A DNA stretch of 64,000 nt from Primula veris (taxonomy: Eukaryota; Streptophyta; Magnoliopsida; Ericales; Primulaceae), in contig OY821750.1 of assembly GCA_963682055.1 (NCBI GenBank), forward strand, positions 26,606,402-26,670,401, written 5' to 3'. The translations under genes were made by a program, and so were the position numbers. The notes beneath the pieces are model-generated. The model was not told the DNA's origin and made no database searches. It saw only the letters and a program-made list of their open reading frames with translations. Every line of letters begins with the position of its first letter. Within the stretch, counting starts at the first letter, position 1. Below are positions 38,661 to 51,424 of this stretch, piece by piece.

Positions 38661-39217
38661 ATTCCCCACATGAATGCAATTGGCTTAAAAGCCCATGTCC
38701 TAAAATGCAAACAAGAGAACCACAAAAGTTCACTGTCTAAGGTCAGGTAGCACGCGCCTTGAACCTGCCGTAGCGGAGTACTACCTAGAATACTGCTATT
38801 AGGTAGCTGTAAAGCCTTGAACCATTAAGCTTTGTGTATCCTAGAATGGCACCCACACAGTGCCCTCTCTACCCACGTACTAAGTCATTTAGTTGTTGTC
38901 CATATTTGGCCTGGACTGCCTTGGCACGTTCAACTGAGTGCTCTAGTGATTTAGCCCATGCTCATCACATGGTACCGGCCTTACACACTCGTTATAGGTG
39001 GTTCCAAGTAGAAGGTGTCCTGACTCACCTTAATCGACCTTCGAGATACTTGCATCATTAAGAGCCACATGTTCACCCTTACTATGGTACAGGTCTATCA
39101 CTCTGTCATCGCAAAATTGGACTGGGAACTACAGGTTCCCGAGTGCTTTGCTCGGCTGCCCCCACAGTTCAGTTTCCCATTGAACCCAGCAGGTCAATCC
39201 CATCTGGGTTGGGTTGC
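38661..39217. other. 3' untranslated region of the nested copia element
   Basis: Lies between the end of the RNase H frame and the 3' LTR of the minus-strand element. No further gene recognised. Confidence 0.6.
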
Positions 39218-42200
39218 CTATGGGGAGGCTACCAATTTAATGGGCTTCAATCCCATTCCGTTCGATGACGCTTCGACTCTCTCTTGAGTCAAGCCCTTTG
39301 TAAATGGATCTGCAATGTTATCCTTTTGATCTCACAAAATCTAAGGATACAACACCGTTAGCTAACAATTCTCTTACGGATTTATATCTCTAACGTATAT
39401 GTCGAGACTTTCCATTATACATATGGTCCTGAGACCGCGCAATAGCTGATTGACTATCGCAATGCATACTTACCGTGGGAACAGGTTTTGGCCACATTGG
39501 AATCACTTCCAAGAAGCTTCTCAGCCAGTCTGCCACTTCATTCGCCAGGTCCAAAGCTATGAATTCTGATTCCATAGTTGACCTTGCGATGCACGTTTGT
39601 TTGGAGGATCTCCAAGACACGGCAGCACCTCCCATTATAAACACATATCCATTCATGGATCTTGTGCTGTTGGAGTCTGATATCCAGTTAGCTTCTGAAT
39701 ACCCTTCCAGTACCGCTGGATATCTTGTATAGTGCAGCCCATAATCGGCTGTATATCTCATATACCTGAGAAGCTTTATTATGGCCTTCCAGTGCTCCTC
39801 ATTCGGATTACTGGTATACCTGCTCAGTTTGCTTACTGAGTTGGCTATATCAGGTCTAGTACAGTTTATCACATACATGAGACTGCCTATGATCCTAGAG
39901 AATTCCAATTGTCTCACACTTTTGCCGAAATTCTTTTTCAGGCTACAGTTGAACTCAATTGGTGTTCTTGACATTGCCTTACTACCACTGTCAAATTTGT
40001 CAAGTGTTTGTCTAACATAATGACCTTGCAATAGGGCATATCCCTCTGACGTCTTGGTGATTTTCATACCAAGTATAATGTCAGCTATACCCATGTCTTT
40101 CATATCGAAATGATGTGAAAACATTTTCTTAGTGGAGTTGATCTTATCAGTACTCGCTATTATAATCATGTCATCCACATAAAGGCAGACTACTACATAG
40201 TCTTTTTCACTTCCTTTCATGTAGACATATTTGTCACACTCATTTATGTGAAATCCATTTAATAGCATGATTCTATCAAATTTCTCGTGCCATTGCTTGG
40301 GTGCTTATTTGAGTCCATATAGAGACTTTACAAGTTTGCACACCATGTGCTCTTTCCCTGGAACCACAATCCCTTCAGGTTGTTCCATATAAATTTCCAC
40401 TTCTAATTCTCCATTTAGAAAAGCCGTTTTTACATCCATCTGATGTATTTCTAGATCAAACAATGCCGCGAGAGCAATGATGATCCGAATCGACATTTTC
40501 CTGGAGACAGGAGCGTATGTGTCGAAATAATCGACACCTTCAGTTTGCCTGAAGCCTTTGACTACAAGTCTTGCCTTGTACTTCTCGATCGTGCCATTAA
40601 CCTTTAACTTCCTCTTGAAGTTCCACTTGTGACCTAGGGGTTTGCATCCTTGCAGAAGATCCACCAGTTCCCAAGTGTGGTTTTGCATAATCGATTCAAT
40701 CTCATTATTGATTGCTTCTTCCCAATATTGGAAATCCGGTGTTAACATAGCCTATTGATATGTCACTGGTTCACCTTCTATAATGAAGGTTACGAAATCA
40801 GGCCCAAAGGAAGTTTCCTTCCTCCCCATTTTGCTTCGTCAAGGCTCTTCCTCTTCTTCTTTCTCTGACGGTTCACTTGCCCCCACATTTCCATCACTGC
40901 TCAACTCTTAAGTCTGTACAGGTGTTGGCATTCTGCAGGGAAAGATGTCCTCAAAGAAAGAAGCCTCTTGGCTTTCAATTATCGTATCTACGTGCATATC
41001 GGGATTTTCCGACTTGTGTACGAGAAACCGATACGCACTGCTATTTTGTGCATATCCAATGAACACGCAGTCCACTGTCTTCGGACCAATTCTCATCCTT
41101 TTAGGAGCGGAGATTAGGACCTTAGCGAGACATCCCCAAACCCTCAGGTTCTTATAGCTAGATTGATGACCTTTCCATAATTCGTATGGTGGCTTGTCTC
41201 GCTTCTTATGTGGTAACTTGTTTAAAACATAGTTTGCGGAAAGGAATGCTTCCCCCCACATATTCTAGGGTAATCCAGAACTTATCAACATCGCATTCAT
41301 CATTTCCTTGAGCGTTCTATTTTTACGTTATGCAACTCCATTTTGCTCCGGAGAGTATGGAGCTGTGGTTTGATGAATGATGCCATTTTCCGCACATATT
41401 TGTGCGAACGGCGCTTCATATTCGCCGCCTCTATCACTCCTCAATATTTTAATCTTTTTATTGAGTTGATTTTCTACTTCAGTTTTATATAGAGTGAAAA
41501 TATCTACTGCATCGCTTTTACTTTTCATTAAGTAAACGTAACAGTATCTAGTACAATCATCTATAAAAGTTATGAAGTATCTTTTACCTCCTCTTGTTTG
41601 AATAAATTTCAAATCACACACATCTATGTGAATCAAACCAAGAGGTTCACTATCTCGTTCAACATGTTGAAACGACGATTTCGTTAACTTTACTTCTACA
41701 CATATTTCACATTTATGTTGTTTATTAAAGATAAAGTTTGGTATTAGTTGTAGTGATATCAATTTCTTCATAGAATTAAAATTCACATGCCCTAATCTAC
41801 CATGCCACAAATGAAATGACTCAAAAATATAAACAGAATCTGAAATATTATTATTGGCCAACTTGGCAACAGTCATTATATTATTGGTACTGGCCTTAGC
41901 CTTAGCACCTTTATTAGCGAACTCAGCCTTAGGAGATGGAGTTCCTACATTTAACTTAAACATGTCGTTGGTCATATAGCCACGGCCTACATAAATACCA
42001 TTCTTGGTGATTACAACTTTATCAGATTGAAAAACTAGTTTAAAACCCTTCTTCACCATAACCGAGCCTGAAACCAGATTCTTGCAAATATCTGGTACAT
42101 GGAGCACCCCAGTTAGCGTGAGCTCTTTTCCTGAGGTCAGGTTCATTACCACAGTCCCCTTTCCTTCCACCTTGGAATTAGCAGAATTTCCCATAAAGCA

Positions 42201-43496
42201 GGTCTCACCAACCACCGCCTCGTAGGTCTTGAACATCCACTTGTTGGAGCAGATGTGGCTCGTGGCGCCGATATCTAGCCACCATTCCTTGGGGTTTCTT
42301 CCCACAAGGTTCACTTTGGAGACCAGTCTAAAGAGATGCATGTCATCCTCTACTCCCTCGGCGACATTGGCCTGAGCTGGAGCCCTCATCTTCCCCTTGC
42401 CCTTAAAGTATCTTGGTGGGGGTTTGGGCTTGGCAATGCGTTTATTGTCATAACAGTCCGCGGCACGATGACCGGTCCTGTTACACACAAAGCAGGTTCC
42501 CGCAAATTTCTTTACAACAACAGCACTGCCTGCGTTGTCAGGGCGTTTACGCTTGACACGCGTGGTCTCAATCACATGGGCCTTTGCCACCGAGCTACTA
42601 GCAATTCCACCTTTCTTTCCAGAACGGCGGTTGCTCTGCTCGATATTCAACCTCTCAATGAGCCCCTCCAGACTCATTACCTTCCGCTTGTGCTTCAGAT
42701 AGTTTTGAAACTCCTTCCATGACGGTGGTAGTTTCTCAATCATGAGAGCCACCTGGAAGGGTTCATTGATAACTAGCCCTTCAGCATCAAGCAGATGGTA
42801 TATGAGCTGTAGCTCCTCAACCTGCTCAATGACACTCTTATTATCAATCATCATGTACTCGTGAAAGTCCGTGACGACAAATTTCTTTGCACCAGCGTTA
42901 TTCACCTTGTACTTCTTTTCGAGAGTCTCCCAAAGCTCCTTTGCAGTTGCTTTGGACTCGAAGACACTGAATAGGGTGTCATCTAGAGCACACAGGATAT
43001 AGTTCCGGTATAAGTAGTCGGCATGTCTCCATGCCTCAACTGTCGAGAACGACTGCTCGTCCAGATCGTCCTCGCTTAGGACGGGAGAAGTCTCCTTAAG
43101 AAACCGGGTTAAGTTTAGGGTGGTTAAATAAAACAGCATCTTTTGCTGCCAACGTTTGAAGTTGCCACCCCTAAACTTTTCCGGCTTCTTCAGATGAGAG
43201 GTCGGCAAAATAGGCATAGACGAACGCATCGGTGCCTTGCCCCTGGCCGCAGCCATAGCCTTGGCCGCAGCCGCAGCTGCAACCTTGGCTACTGCCGCAG
43301 CCTCAGCTGCAGCCGCAGCTTTGGCTGTAGCATCAGCTTGGGCCGCAGCCGCAGCGGCCACAGCCGCCGTAGCATGCGCCTGAGCATCAGCCCCCACATT
43401 TGCATCGCCCGTAGTGTTATGGACATTCTCACCAACCACTACGTCATGCGAACTCACCGAAGGGACAATAGGATCAGAGATGTTTTCGTTCGTCAT
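39218..43496 (-). pseudogene. Copia Gag-Pol, one frame, inactivated by nonsense codons
   Basis: Starts MTNENISDPIVPS at 43496. Gag has an unusual alanine-rich stretch (residues about 40-95), a UBN2-like core (LWETLEKKYK...) and a zinc knuckle CFVCNRTGHRAADC. Protease reads WWLDIGATSHIC where copia normally has D-S-G-A. Integrase has HLWHGRLGH, CEIC, SDRGGEYEAPF and PEQNGVA. Reverse transcriptase has HQMDVKTAFLNG and YVDDMII. RNase H has [18 protein letters not shown] and DSQSAIA. The frame is constant from 43496 to about 39330 but carries stops at 41328 (in NGVAER, Glu position), about 41264, 40908, about 40839, about 40749, 40305 and 39390. A one-base insertion near 39325 precedes KDNIADPFTKGL. 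Several stops fit C-to-T change at CAA, CAG or CGA, as expected for methylated DNA. Confidence 0.93.
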
Positions 43497-43818
43497 CTTT
43501 CGGTTCCTGAAAAGACAACCAAAAGACTATAAGATACGCGTATTTGAATATTCTTAAACAAAACACCAAGTATATAAAACTTGGTTTCTGTAAAAGAATT
43601 AAGATACAAAATAAATTAATTCAAGCTAATACCAAACTGGTTGATATTTTCTCGAGAATGGTACAAATACCAAAATAAGAATAAAACAATTCTAGGAATT
43701 TTTCTTTGCTACAAATATTCTAAAACCAGAATTGTAGCGGAAGAATCACTATTCCTTTTAATTTAAAAATTAAAATAAAACAGTACACAAACCAAAAAAT
43801 AAAATAATCGGTTAAGAT

Positions 43819-45106
43819 TGTTGGTTTTCGTGTACGTAAAAGCAATAATTTAAAGTGCAAGGACTAAAAGAAATAAACAATTTTATTTATATAATGGAAT
43901 GTGACTCTATTACAAATTCTGACACTTGCAGAAAGAAAATGCAATTAATTAAAATTCCAGACAGATTAATATAAATTATTAAACTGCTGGACTGGTTTGT
44001 AATTAAACGAAATTGTTAGACAGAATAGTATAAAACTAAACTGATGGACTGTTTGCTAATTAAAAGAAACTTCAAGACAGAATAGTATAATTACTAAACT
44101 GCTGGACTGCTTCTGTAAATAAATTACTGGACTGGAAAATAAATTACAGAACAGTAAAGAAATTACAGAAAAGAAAAAGGACTGAAATGAAATTACATAA
44201 CAGGAAAATAAATTACAGAATTGAAATGTACAGAATATAAAATTGCAGAAATGTAAAGACGGAATAAAAATCCAGAAAAAATAAATAGACGAGACGACTG
44301 TTTAACAGTCTGCCCTTAACCGATATTCGCCTAACCACCTTTGAGGTGTCTAGTTATGTTTGGCGTTTCAATCCCAAGATACAACGTCTCGGATGACTCG
44401 CCGGAAACTGGCGATGAGTCAAGGTCGAGCTGTTGGTGGGTGGCTCTCTCTAACTAAGATGTAATGCTTCTGTTTAGAGAGATGATATATGCTGCTGTGT
44501 TTGATTTCACAATGTTGTGTTTTTGACCTGTGGGGGGTCTGCCTATTTATAGGCTGACTGAGTATCTCACCCATTAAAGTCACTTTACTACTGTCAATTT
44601 TCGAAATTCGAAACTGCAGTATTAACTTTGCAATGAATTCATATTAATTGCAACAGTTACAACTTTGTTGAAAGCTTTTCCCAAACAGGCGTGTTTTCCC
44701 AAGCAGGAGCGCTTTTCCCGAGCAGGAGAGCACCTTTCCCGAGCAGGAGAGCACTTTTCCCGAGCAGGAGAGCACTTTTCCCGAGCAGGAGAGCACTTTT
44801 CCCGAGCAGGTGCACTTTTCCCGAGCAGGAGCACTTTTCCCGAGCAGGTGCACTTTTCCCGAGCAGGAGCACTTTTCCAGCATTAAGAGTTTTCCTCTTT
44901 CTCAACCCCATTCTTTGACGCCAATTTCCATTCACTCCCATTCTCCGAATAGGTCATGCGACATACCGTTACGAATCTTGTCATACCATCTACTCAACCG
45001 TCTTGAGTATGGTGCCAAAAGACAATGGCTGTCATTTGGCATCTTGACTCAAAGATGGTCTCGTGACCATTCGGAAACTACCATGTTAAACATGGTTTTC
45101 TCAACA
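43819..45106 (-). repeat. 5' LTR of the nested copia element (1,288 bp)
   Basis: Starts TGTTGG and ends TCTCAACA on the plus strand, next to the ATGGT target duplication. Contains the longest tandem array of the three LTRs. Confidence 0.9.
44676..44878. repeat. Tandem repeat in 5' LTR (about ten CCCGAGCAGGAG units)
   Basis: Roughly ten units of 18-21 bases; sub-types ending AGAGCACTTTT, AGCACTTTT and TGCACTTTT. Copy number differs from the 3' LTR of the same element, so it changed after insertion or during replication. Confidence 0.9.
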
Positions 45107-46690
45107 ATGGTTTGGTCAATGCATCGGCTAGTTGATCAGTGGAGGCTACATGAGCAACCTGAATAACCCCACACTGGACTTGTTCACGAATAAAATGGTA
45201 GTCTAAAGCAATGTTTTAAATAGCGTTATCCCTAGCGTAGCGTTTTTTCGAGAGAAACGTTAAAAACACAAATAGCGTTGCTAAATAGCGCTTTGCGGTG
45301 TAATTTTTTTTGCCTAAATATGCACTAAATTTTAGAATATATAACAATAAAAGATAAAATGTATAGTTATATTAGGTAATAATAATAAAAAATCGGAAAA
45401 AAAAATTGTTGTAGGTGAGATTCGAACTTGGGTCTGTTGAAAACTAAAGCATTATCATAATCATTTGGACTGCACATACTTTTATGAAAATTACACAATA
45501 TATATTAATTATTTAGATCCGATATTTTTTTTTCCTAACTCACTATTTACGCTTTTGGTCCAGAATTTCGCGCTTCTTGCGCTTATAGTCCCATATAGCT
45601 CGATTTTAGCGCAATTCCAGCCAAATAGTGGTTTTTCGTTGCGTTTTTTTCCCAAAAAGCGCTATTTCGCGCTATATAGCGTGATTTTTAAAACATTGGT
45701 CTAAAGCAACATGCTTCATCCGAGAGTGAAATACTGGACTGAAACACAGGTTTGTAGCTTCGATGTTATCACAATATATCACTGGTGATTGTGGGAGAAG
45801 AATATTAAGTTCACTTAGTAGTGAGCAACTGAGCATATCCAACGAACATCAGCAGTGGTGGAAGAAACTTAATGATATTCAGCTTCTGTTGATGAGCGAG
45901 CAGCAGTTCGTTGCTTCTAGGAGCTCCATGAGATGGGGTTACGTCCGAGGTATATAATGTAAGCACTTGTGGATGTGTAGTCATCCTTGTTCCCATCCCA
46001 GTCAGAGTCAGGAAAAGCATGCAAGGATAAAAGTGATAGGCGTTGAATGAGTGCCCGAAACTACCACATAAATAACAAATAAGTCTTTTAACCGAAGCCA
46101 ATGATCACTAGTAGGGAAATATATGAACTGAGATAATTTATTAACGGCAAATGCAATATCAGGTCGAGTGAGGGACAAGTATTGTAGGCTGCCAACAAGA
46201 GTTCAATACTCACTAGGATCAGAAAGTGTCATACCAGATAGGATGGTAAGTGTAGGATTTGTGGCGAGCGGAGTAGCTACAGATTTGGCGTATGTGAGAA
46301 GGTCTCTGATGTATTTCCGTTGAGAAAGGAACAAGCCTTCTTTATGTGCAATAACCTCACCACCGAGAAAGAATGATAGCGGACCTAGATCTTTAAGCGA
46401 GAATCGACACGGGCTAGACTCTTTATACATTCATTTTGTTCGTGACGTCTGAACCATTTACAATTATATCATCCACGTAGACTAATAGATAGATGGTAGA
46501 CCCATTGATATTGCATATAAACAGTGATGTGTCAGCATACAAGTTACGGAAACCTTAGTTAAGAAGAAAGGAACGAAGTTCATAATATCAAGCACGCGGA
46601 GCCTATTTGAGTCCATATATTGCTTTTCAAAGTTTACATACATGGTTTGGTTGATCTCAGTCGACAAAGCCTGAAATTCATCTGCTAAAC
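45107..46690 (-). pseudogene. Older copia reverse transcriptase-RNase H fragment
   Basis: On the minus strand: Y(A)LKQAPRAx[140 protein letters not shown] and [12 protein letters not shown]. Frameshifts and stops are frequent. It is interrupted by a hAT MITE (45209-45698) within HVALDYHF and by the nested copia within ALTKPLPR. A different copia lineage from the inserted element. Confidence 0.85.
45209..45698. mobile_element. hAT-type MITE, 490 bp
   Basis: Perfect 12-base terminal inverted repeats CAATGTTTTAAA / TTTAAAACATTG and a perfect 8-base duplication GTCTAAAG (45201-45208 and 45699-45706). Subterminal TAGCG/CGCTA motifs recur at both ends. Removing it together with one duplication copy restores the copia reading [11 protein letters not shown]. 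Contains a tRNA T-arm-like GAGATTCGAACTT stretch near 45418, not a tRNA gene. Confidence 0.92.
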
Positions 46691-46834
46691 AAGAGATTCT
46701 TTGGAATAGTCAGTACTTTTGACTGTTATCCAAACCGTCGAGATCTACGGCTAGATTAGAGCCTAAAAAATTAGCCGTTAGATTTAAAATTAGGGTTTTT
46801 AAAAATCATTAACAGATGAAATTACCGAAAAGGG

Positions 46835-49800
46835 TTTATTAAATTATATTTAAAAAATTCGTCAAATGTAAAATGACAAGAAAACCATCCGGTTTTAAAT
46901 TGATACAACTAACACTCTAATTGATTTAATACTTAATAATTTAAATTAAACCCCAAACAATTAAATAATTACAATTCATAGAGATCATACCCAAATAAAT
47001 TAAAGCTAAAATAAATTAATAAAATTAGGGATTAGGGTTCTTCAAAGTCAATTTGTACATATTTTAAACAATTTATTCGTTTAAATTAAACCCAAGCAAA
47101 ATAAATAAATTTTGGGATTAGGGTTCTTACAAAAACAATTTGAATATAAAATGAACAACTTATTCGCTCAAATTAAATTAAGTAATTGTTATACATAGAG
47201 ATCAGACCCAAATCAATTAAACATAAAATCAATTAATAAATAAAATTGGAGATTATGCTTATTCGAATAGTTTTTGAACTACTTATTCTTGTAAATTAAA
47301 CCATGCGGATTAGGGTTCTTTAAAAGTCAATTCGTAAATTAAACTCAAATCAATGAAACCCAATCCAATTAATGAAATTGGGGTATTACAGTAGCAATTC
47401 CTACAAATATGCAGGTCGGTGGAATCGAACCCACAAACTCTTAAATGAAATGTGATCACTCAACCATATGTGTTACAAGCCTTTTTGTTTCATATACTGG
47501 TTATATTTAAATAAGTATAATATATATTGGTACTTTTTAATATATGAGACTAATAAAATAAAAAATATAGTAAACTTCAAAAATTATATTGTCATTTACA
47601 TTACAAAAAATACTACTATATTAGGTTCATTATATAAAATGAACTATTGTTAGTTAAATAAAATGGAAATTAGGGTTCTTACAAAACCAATTCATTCATA
47701 TTTTATAAATCTTCTTCGTTCAAATTAAAAGCAGCCCATAAAATAAAATTTGGGATCGGGTTTTTTTCAAAACAAATTCATACATATTTTCAACAACTTA
47801 TTCGTTCCAATTAAAGATAAAACAATTCGGTCACAATAATATTGTTGCTAGTATTCTTTGAGCTTTTGTTCGCTACAAACCTATTTAGAACGGGTACTTC
47901 GTATATGCGGAAGTACATTGTTTACGATTGTTTTTCGGGCATATGATAATAATAATTACTGTAGTAAAAAGAAAATGGAATAGAAGTAACTATATATTTC
48001 TGATTTTTTGAACAATGTTGCATGTTTTTTTCTGAACAATGTTTCCTATTTGTTTTGAACAATGTTACATATTTGTTTTTGAAACATTTTTCATGGTTTT
48101 TTTTTTGAACAATGTTACATTTTTTTTTTCATTCTTATGTTTTGAACAATGTTGCAATTTTTTTTTCATCTCTATGGAGTTAACCATCTCGCATTTTTTT
48201 TTCATTCAATATGTTAATATTGGTTTTTCTATGGAGTTTAAAATTTTAAAAGAGGAAGAACGACCGCTTAATTATACATATACACAAACGTGCTCATAAA
48301 GAACTAGTTGTCGTGTAAGTGTTATAGAACAAAACAAAGAGAGCCCTCATGCAGTCAACAATCGTATACTTAAACTCGTTATAGAAATTCTTTCAAGATT
48401 ATAAAAAATTATCTACTCATATGTAAGTCTGTTTGCTAAACATGACATGCCATCATAGTAAACAATTATTTTATAGAAAACATCATAAATATAACTCTAA
48501 TATCAACTCTACTTTAGTACCGTTAAAAGAATTAATTTTGAATCGTGTTTCTTAGTTAATGTGTTCGATGAAGTTAAAAAAAATCCAATATCTAATTTGA
48601 TTTCCTAAGAGAAAAATTATTCAGAATGATGGGCGATAAAAAACAACTAATAGTCCTTAGGGCTGAATGTTGTGTTTTATACGACAAATAGAAAACACTA
48701 ATTGTAGTAATGATTGATACGTTTTGAAAGTGAATATTGCATATGATAATAATAATGATTGTAGTAAAAATAATAAGTACAAGAGGTAAAGGAATATTAT
48801 AACCTGGTGGATGGAAACGAACCTTGTACATATGTATGGATAGATCCCACTAGGGATGCCTTAGGGTCCGGACCCGACCCGTAGACACTCAACATTCATG
48901 ATAATGTTTTGAAAGTGAAAAAATTCCTGATAATGGAGTATAAAAAAAGAAATTAACATTTAGTATAAAAAAAATATGAAACTACAAATAATGGAGTATA
49001 TTATAACAATTGATACGTTTTTTATCAGATTTTTTATTATTTAGTTTTATTCACATAAGCAACATTTATCATACTAAATGAGATACATTGTCATTATAAT
49101 TTTTATAATCGGAAAATGTGGATCATTTATTATTTTTGAAATAACAATATAATTTTTTAATTTAAGTATATTTTTTTATTTTAGTAGTCTCATATATTCA
49201 AAAATACAAAACTATATTATATTTATCTAAATATAACTAATATATGTAACAAAAATGGTTATTTCCCATATGGTAAAGTGTTCACATTACATTTCAAAGG
49301 TTGTGGGTTTGATTCCAATCAACTCCATTTTAAGTATTATATTTTAATTGTTAAAGTGAAAAAGATCATGTTATATAAATTAAAATAAAAAATTAATAAA
49401 AAAATAGGGAATTAATAAAAAATCAATAAAAAAAATCGGGGGACATTTTCAATCCGAACCATAATCTATTTAATTTGTGTTTAAGAACCCTAATCCCCAA
49501 TTTAATAAATAAATTTGTGTTTAATTTGAACAAATAAGTTGTTCAATATAATTGGTATTGTAATAATTATTTGAGTTTAATTTATGAATTGGTTTTTTAA
49601 GAACCATAATCTCCAATTTTATTAATTGGTTTGTGTATAGTTGTTTGTGTTTATTTTGAACGAATAAGTTGTTTATTTTGTATCCAAATCACCAATTTCG
49701 TTAATTGGATTGAGTTTAATTGATTTGAGTTTAATTTAAGAATTGGTTTTTTAAGAACCCTAAATTGGTTTGCAATACTATTGATTCGATTACGGTGTTA

Positions 49801-49880
49801 GTTGTAACATTTTCAGTTTCATTGGCTTTTTGGTCATTTTGTATATATCGATTTTTTTAAATATAATTTAAATTATAAGG
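46835..49880. mobile_element. Element with long (about 0.6 kb) imperfect inverted arms
   Basis: 46835-47480 is mirrored by 49260-49880. The outer end AAATTATATTTAAAAAA pairs with TTTTTTTAAATATAATTT. Inside follow AACTAACAC/GTGTTAGTT, repeated 'TTAGGGTTCTT' and its complement, and a tRNA T-arm-like block (GGTGGAATCGAACCCACAA at about 47412, mirrored near 49312). No transposase is visible between the arms, so this is a fold-back or long-TIR non-autonomous element. Confidence 0.65.
48006..48165. repeat. TTTTGAACAATGTT tandem repeat
   Basis: About six imperfect units of 22-32 bases built on TGAACAATGTTxCAT followed by a T-run, inside the long-TIR element. Confidence 0.8.
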
Positions 49881-50149
49881 TGACGGGTCAGCAACAGAAC
49901 CCGGTTCAGCGGCACAATGAAACTAAGCAATAGCGGACGGGCAACAAAAAGTGGTTCAGCTTTTATAGATTGACTTATGTTTTGAGATAGAGCCAACATA
50001 CTTTGAATTTTTCTGTTTTTATAAAAATGATTTGATTTAATTAAACTAATATGAAAGTTAAGTTGATCTGATCGTCAATATTTAAATATTTAAAATTAAG
50101 TTAATCAAACGTCTAAAATCACAACGGTTTAAATAGCAATCAAAATCAC

Positions 50150-50292
50150 TGATTGTATAGAGTTTCCCTCCTAAACAAGGTTTACATAATCAAAGGAATA
50201 TGTACACGTTACAAATCTTAAATTGACTACAATTAACACACTGATTGTGGAGGAAATAACTCAAAGAGAGTATTTTTTTTTTTTATTAATGT
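50150..50292 (-). repeat. Possible remnant of the older copia's other LTR end
   Basis: AATCAAAGGAATA, GGAGGAAATAxCTCAA and TTATTAATG occur in the same order here and at 37313-37361, where the older copia's LTR appears to start. A 50-base insertion and substitutions separate the two. It may mark the 5' side of that element. Confidence 0.35.
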
Positions 50293-50358
50293 ACGATCCT
50301 TATCACTTCTAATGAGTAAAGAGAGTAAGTAAAGAGAGGTGCACATTTATACATATAC

Positions 50359-50431
50359 AGTGATCTATCCACAAGTGTGGGATAATAACACATCCATTAC
50401 ATTATGTGATAACTCAACAAGTCCCAACATT
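50359..50431. repeat. Dispersed repeat GATCTATCCACAAGTG...CTCAACA, copy 2
   Basis: Same blocks as 36996-37057, lacking ATG in the first block and carrying a short duplication before TATGTGATAACTC. Confidence 0.6.
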
Positions 50432-50983
50432 CATTTTCTGAGTATGACAATTTTTATTAACAAGTGTCACGCAGAAATAATATTGCTTGTGAACTTGTAT
50501 AGCTATCTCGAACCAGAATTAAATGAAAAGAGCATTGATGCTCCTTGTTAATAAAATTATACTCCTTATTTGAATAAATGTTTTTTTTTAATTTACAAAC
50601 ATTTGACAATATCGAGAATACCTTTATAATAGATGAATCTTAAAAGAAGTGTACATAAAAAATTCACGTTAATACAACTATGTTATGACAAATGAGACAA
50701 AAAATTAGTATATTTGTTAAAACATTTGTTTTTGTAGCAATCTTACCAACAAAGTGAAGTCACTGAAGTATCATGTAATATTTAAAATAATGGTCAAACG
50801 AAATAGCAAAAAGATACATATATTCAAGATAATAGTGTGGATTATTCAACCACATTAAGTGATTTGTTTAGCCTTGGTTTCTTTGCATGGCTCAGACCCA
50901 TTGCTAGTAAACTTGGAAGAATATTTGATCTTTCAGCATCTTCAAACTTTGGGGTAAATAAATGTGCTCTTCACCTAGCATGC

Positions 50984-50996
<13 letters not shown>

Positions 50997-51072
<76 letters not shown>
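50997..51072. repeat. (TA)n microsatellite, about 38 units
   Basis: Uninterrupted TA dinucleotides following CATACATACA. Open frames across it are meaningless Tyr-Ile runs. Confidence 0.98.
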
Positions 51073-51073
<1 letters not shown>

Positions 51074-51424
51074 TGTTACCTTATGTCAACACCACTTATG
51101 AAACCTTGAAACAACTATTTATAAAAAAAATCATTCAATTACACAAATTGCAAATAAAATAAATACTAAATAAAACTGCTATGTTACGTTAACTGTCATC
51201 CACTTTCAAATTCATTTGTCTATTTTAGTTTTCTCTCTGCTCTTCTCTCCCTATCTCTTTAATTTTTTTACACTATTCCAGTTATGAAAACTCTTTTTTT
51301 TTTCCAATAATATTATTGTTATTAATTTATGTGATTTCAATTTTATAGTTGTCAAGTTTATATTCGATTTAATTAGTATATATAAATATAGGATACCGTC
51401 GTATCGCGTGTACAGATTGGCTAG

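Larger units (their letters stand above)
37453..45106 (-). mobile_element. Nested full-length Ty1/copia retrotransposon, 7,654 bp
   Basis: Bounded by LTRs 43819-45106 (5') and 37453-38660 (3') with TG...CA ends, and by an ATGGT duplication at 37448-37452 and 45107-45111. The coding region is on the minus strand and inactivated. No clear initiator-Met primer-binding site follows the 5' LTR (the next bases read ATCTTAACCG). TGTGGGGAAT precedes the 3' LTR as a weak polypurine tract. Confidence 0.93.

Noticed and set aside
42336..43532. Plus-strand frames of about 128 codons opposite Gag
   Set aside because: Reverse-strand shadows of the GC-richer copia coding region.
44676..44878. Array resembling CRISPR repeats
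   Set aside because: Units are contiguous with no spacers, and the context is a plant LTR.
44622..44941. Overlapping open frames of Ser/Cys/Gly/Lys repeats in the LTR arrays (also 35116-35424 and 38256-38495)
   Set aside because: Open in several frames on both strands only because the repeat period avoids stops. They lie inside LTRs and match no protein.
45411..45470. tRNA-like GAGATTCGAACTT stretch (also about 47412 and 49312)
   Set aside because: Only a T-arm resemblance; no acceptor stem, D-arm or anticodon arm could be found.
50837..51109. 90-codon frame ending in a Tyr-Ile run
   Set aside because: Half is (TA)n microsatellite; the rest matches no known protein and has no exon signals I can support.
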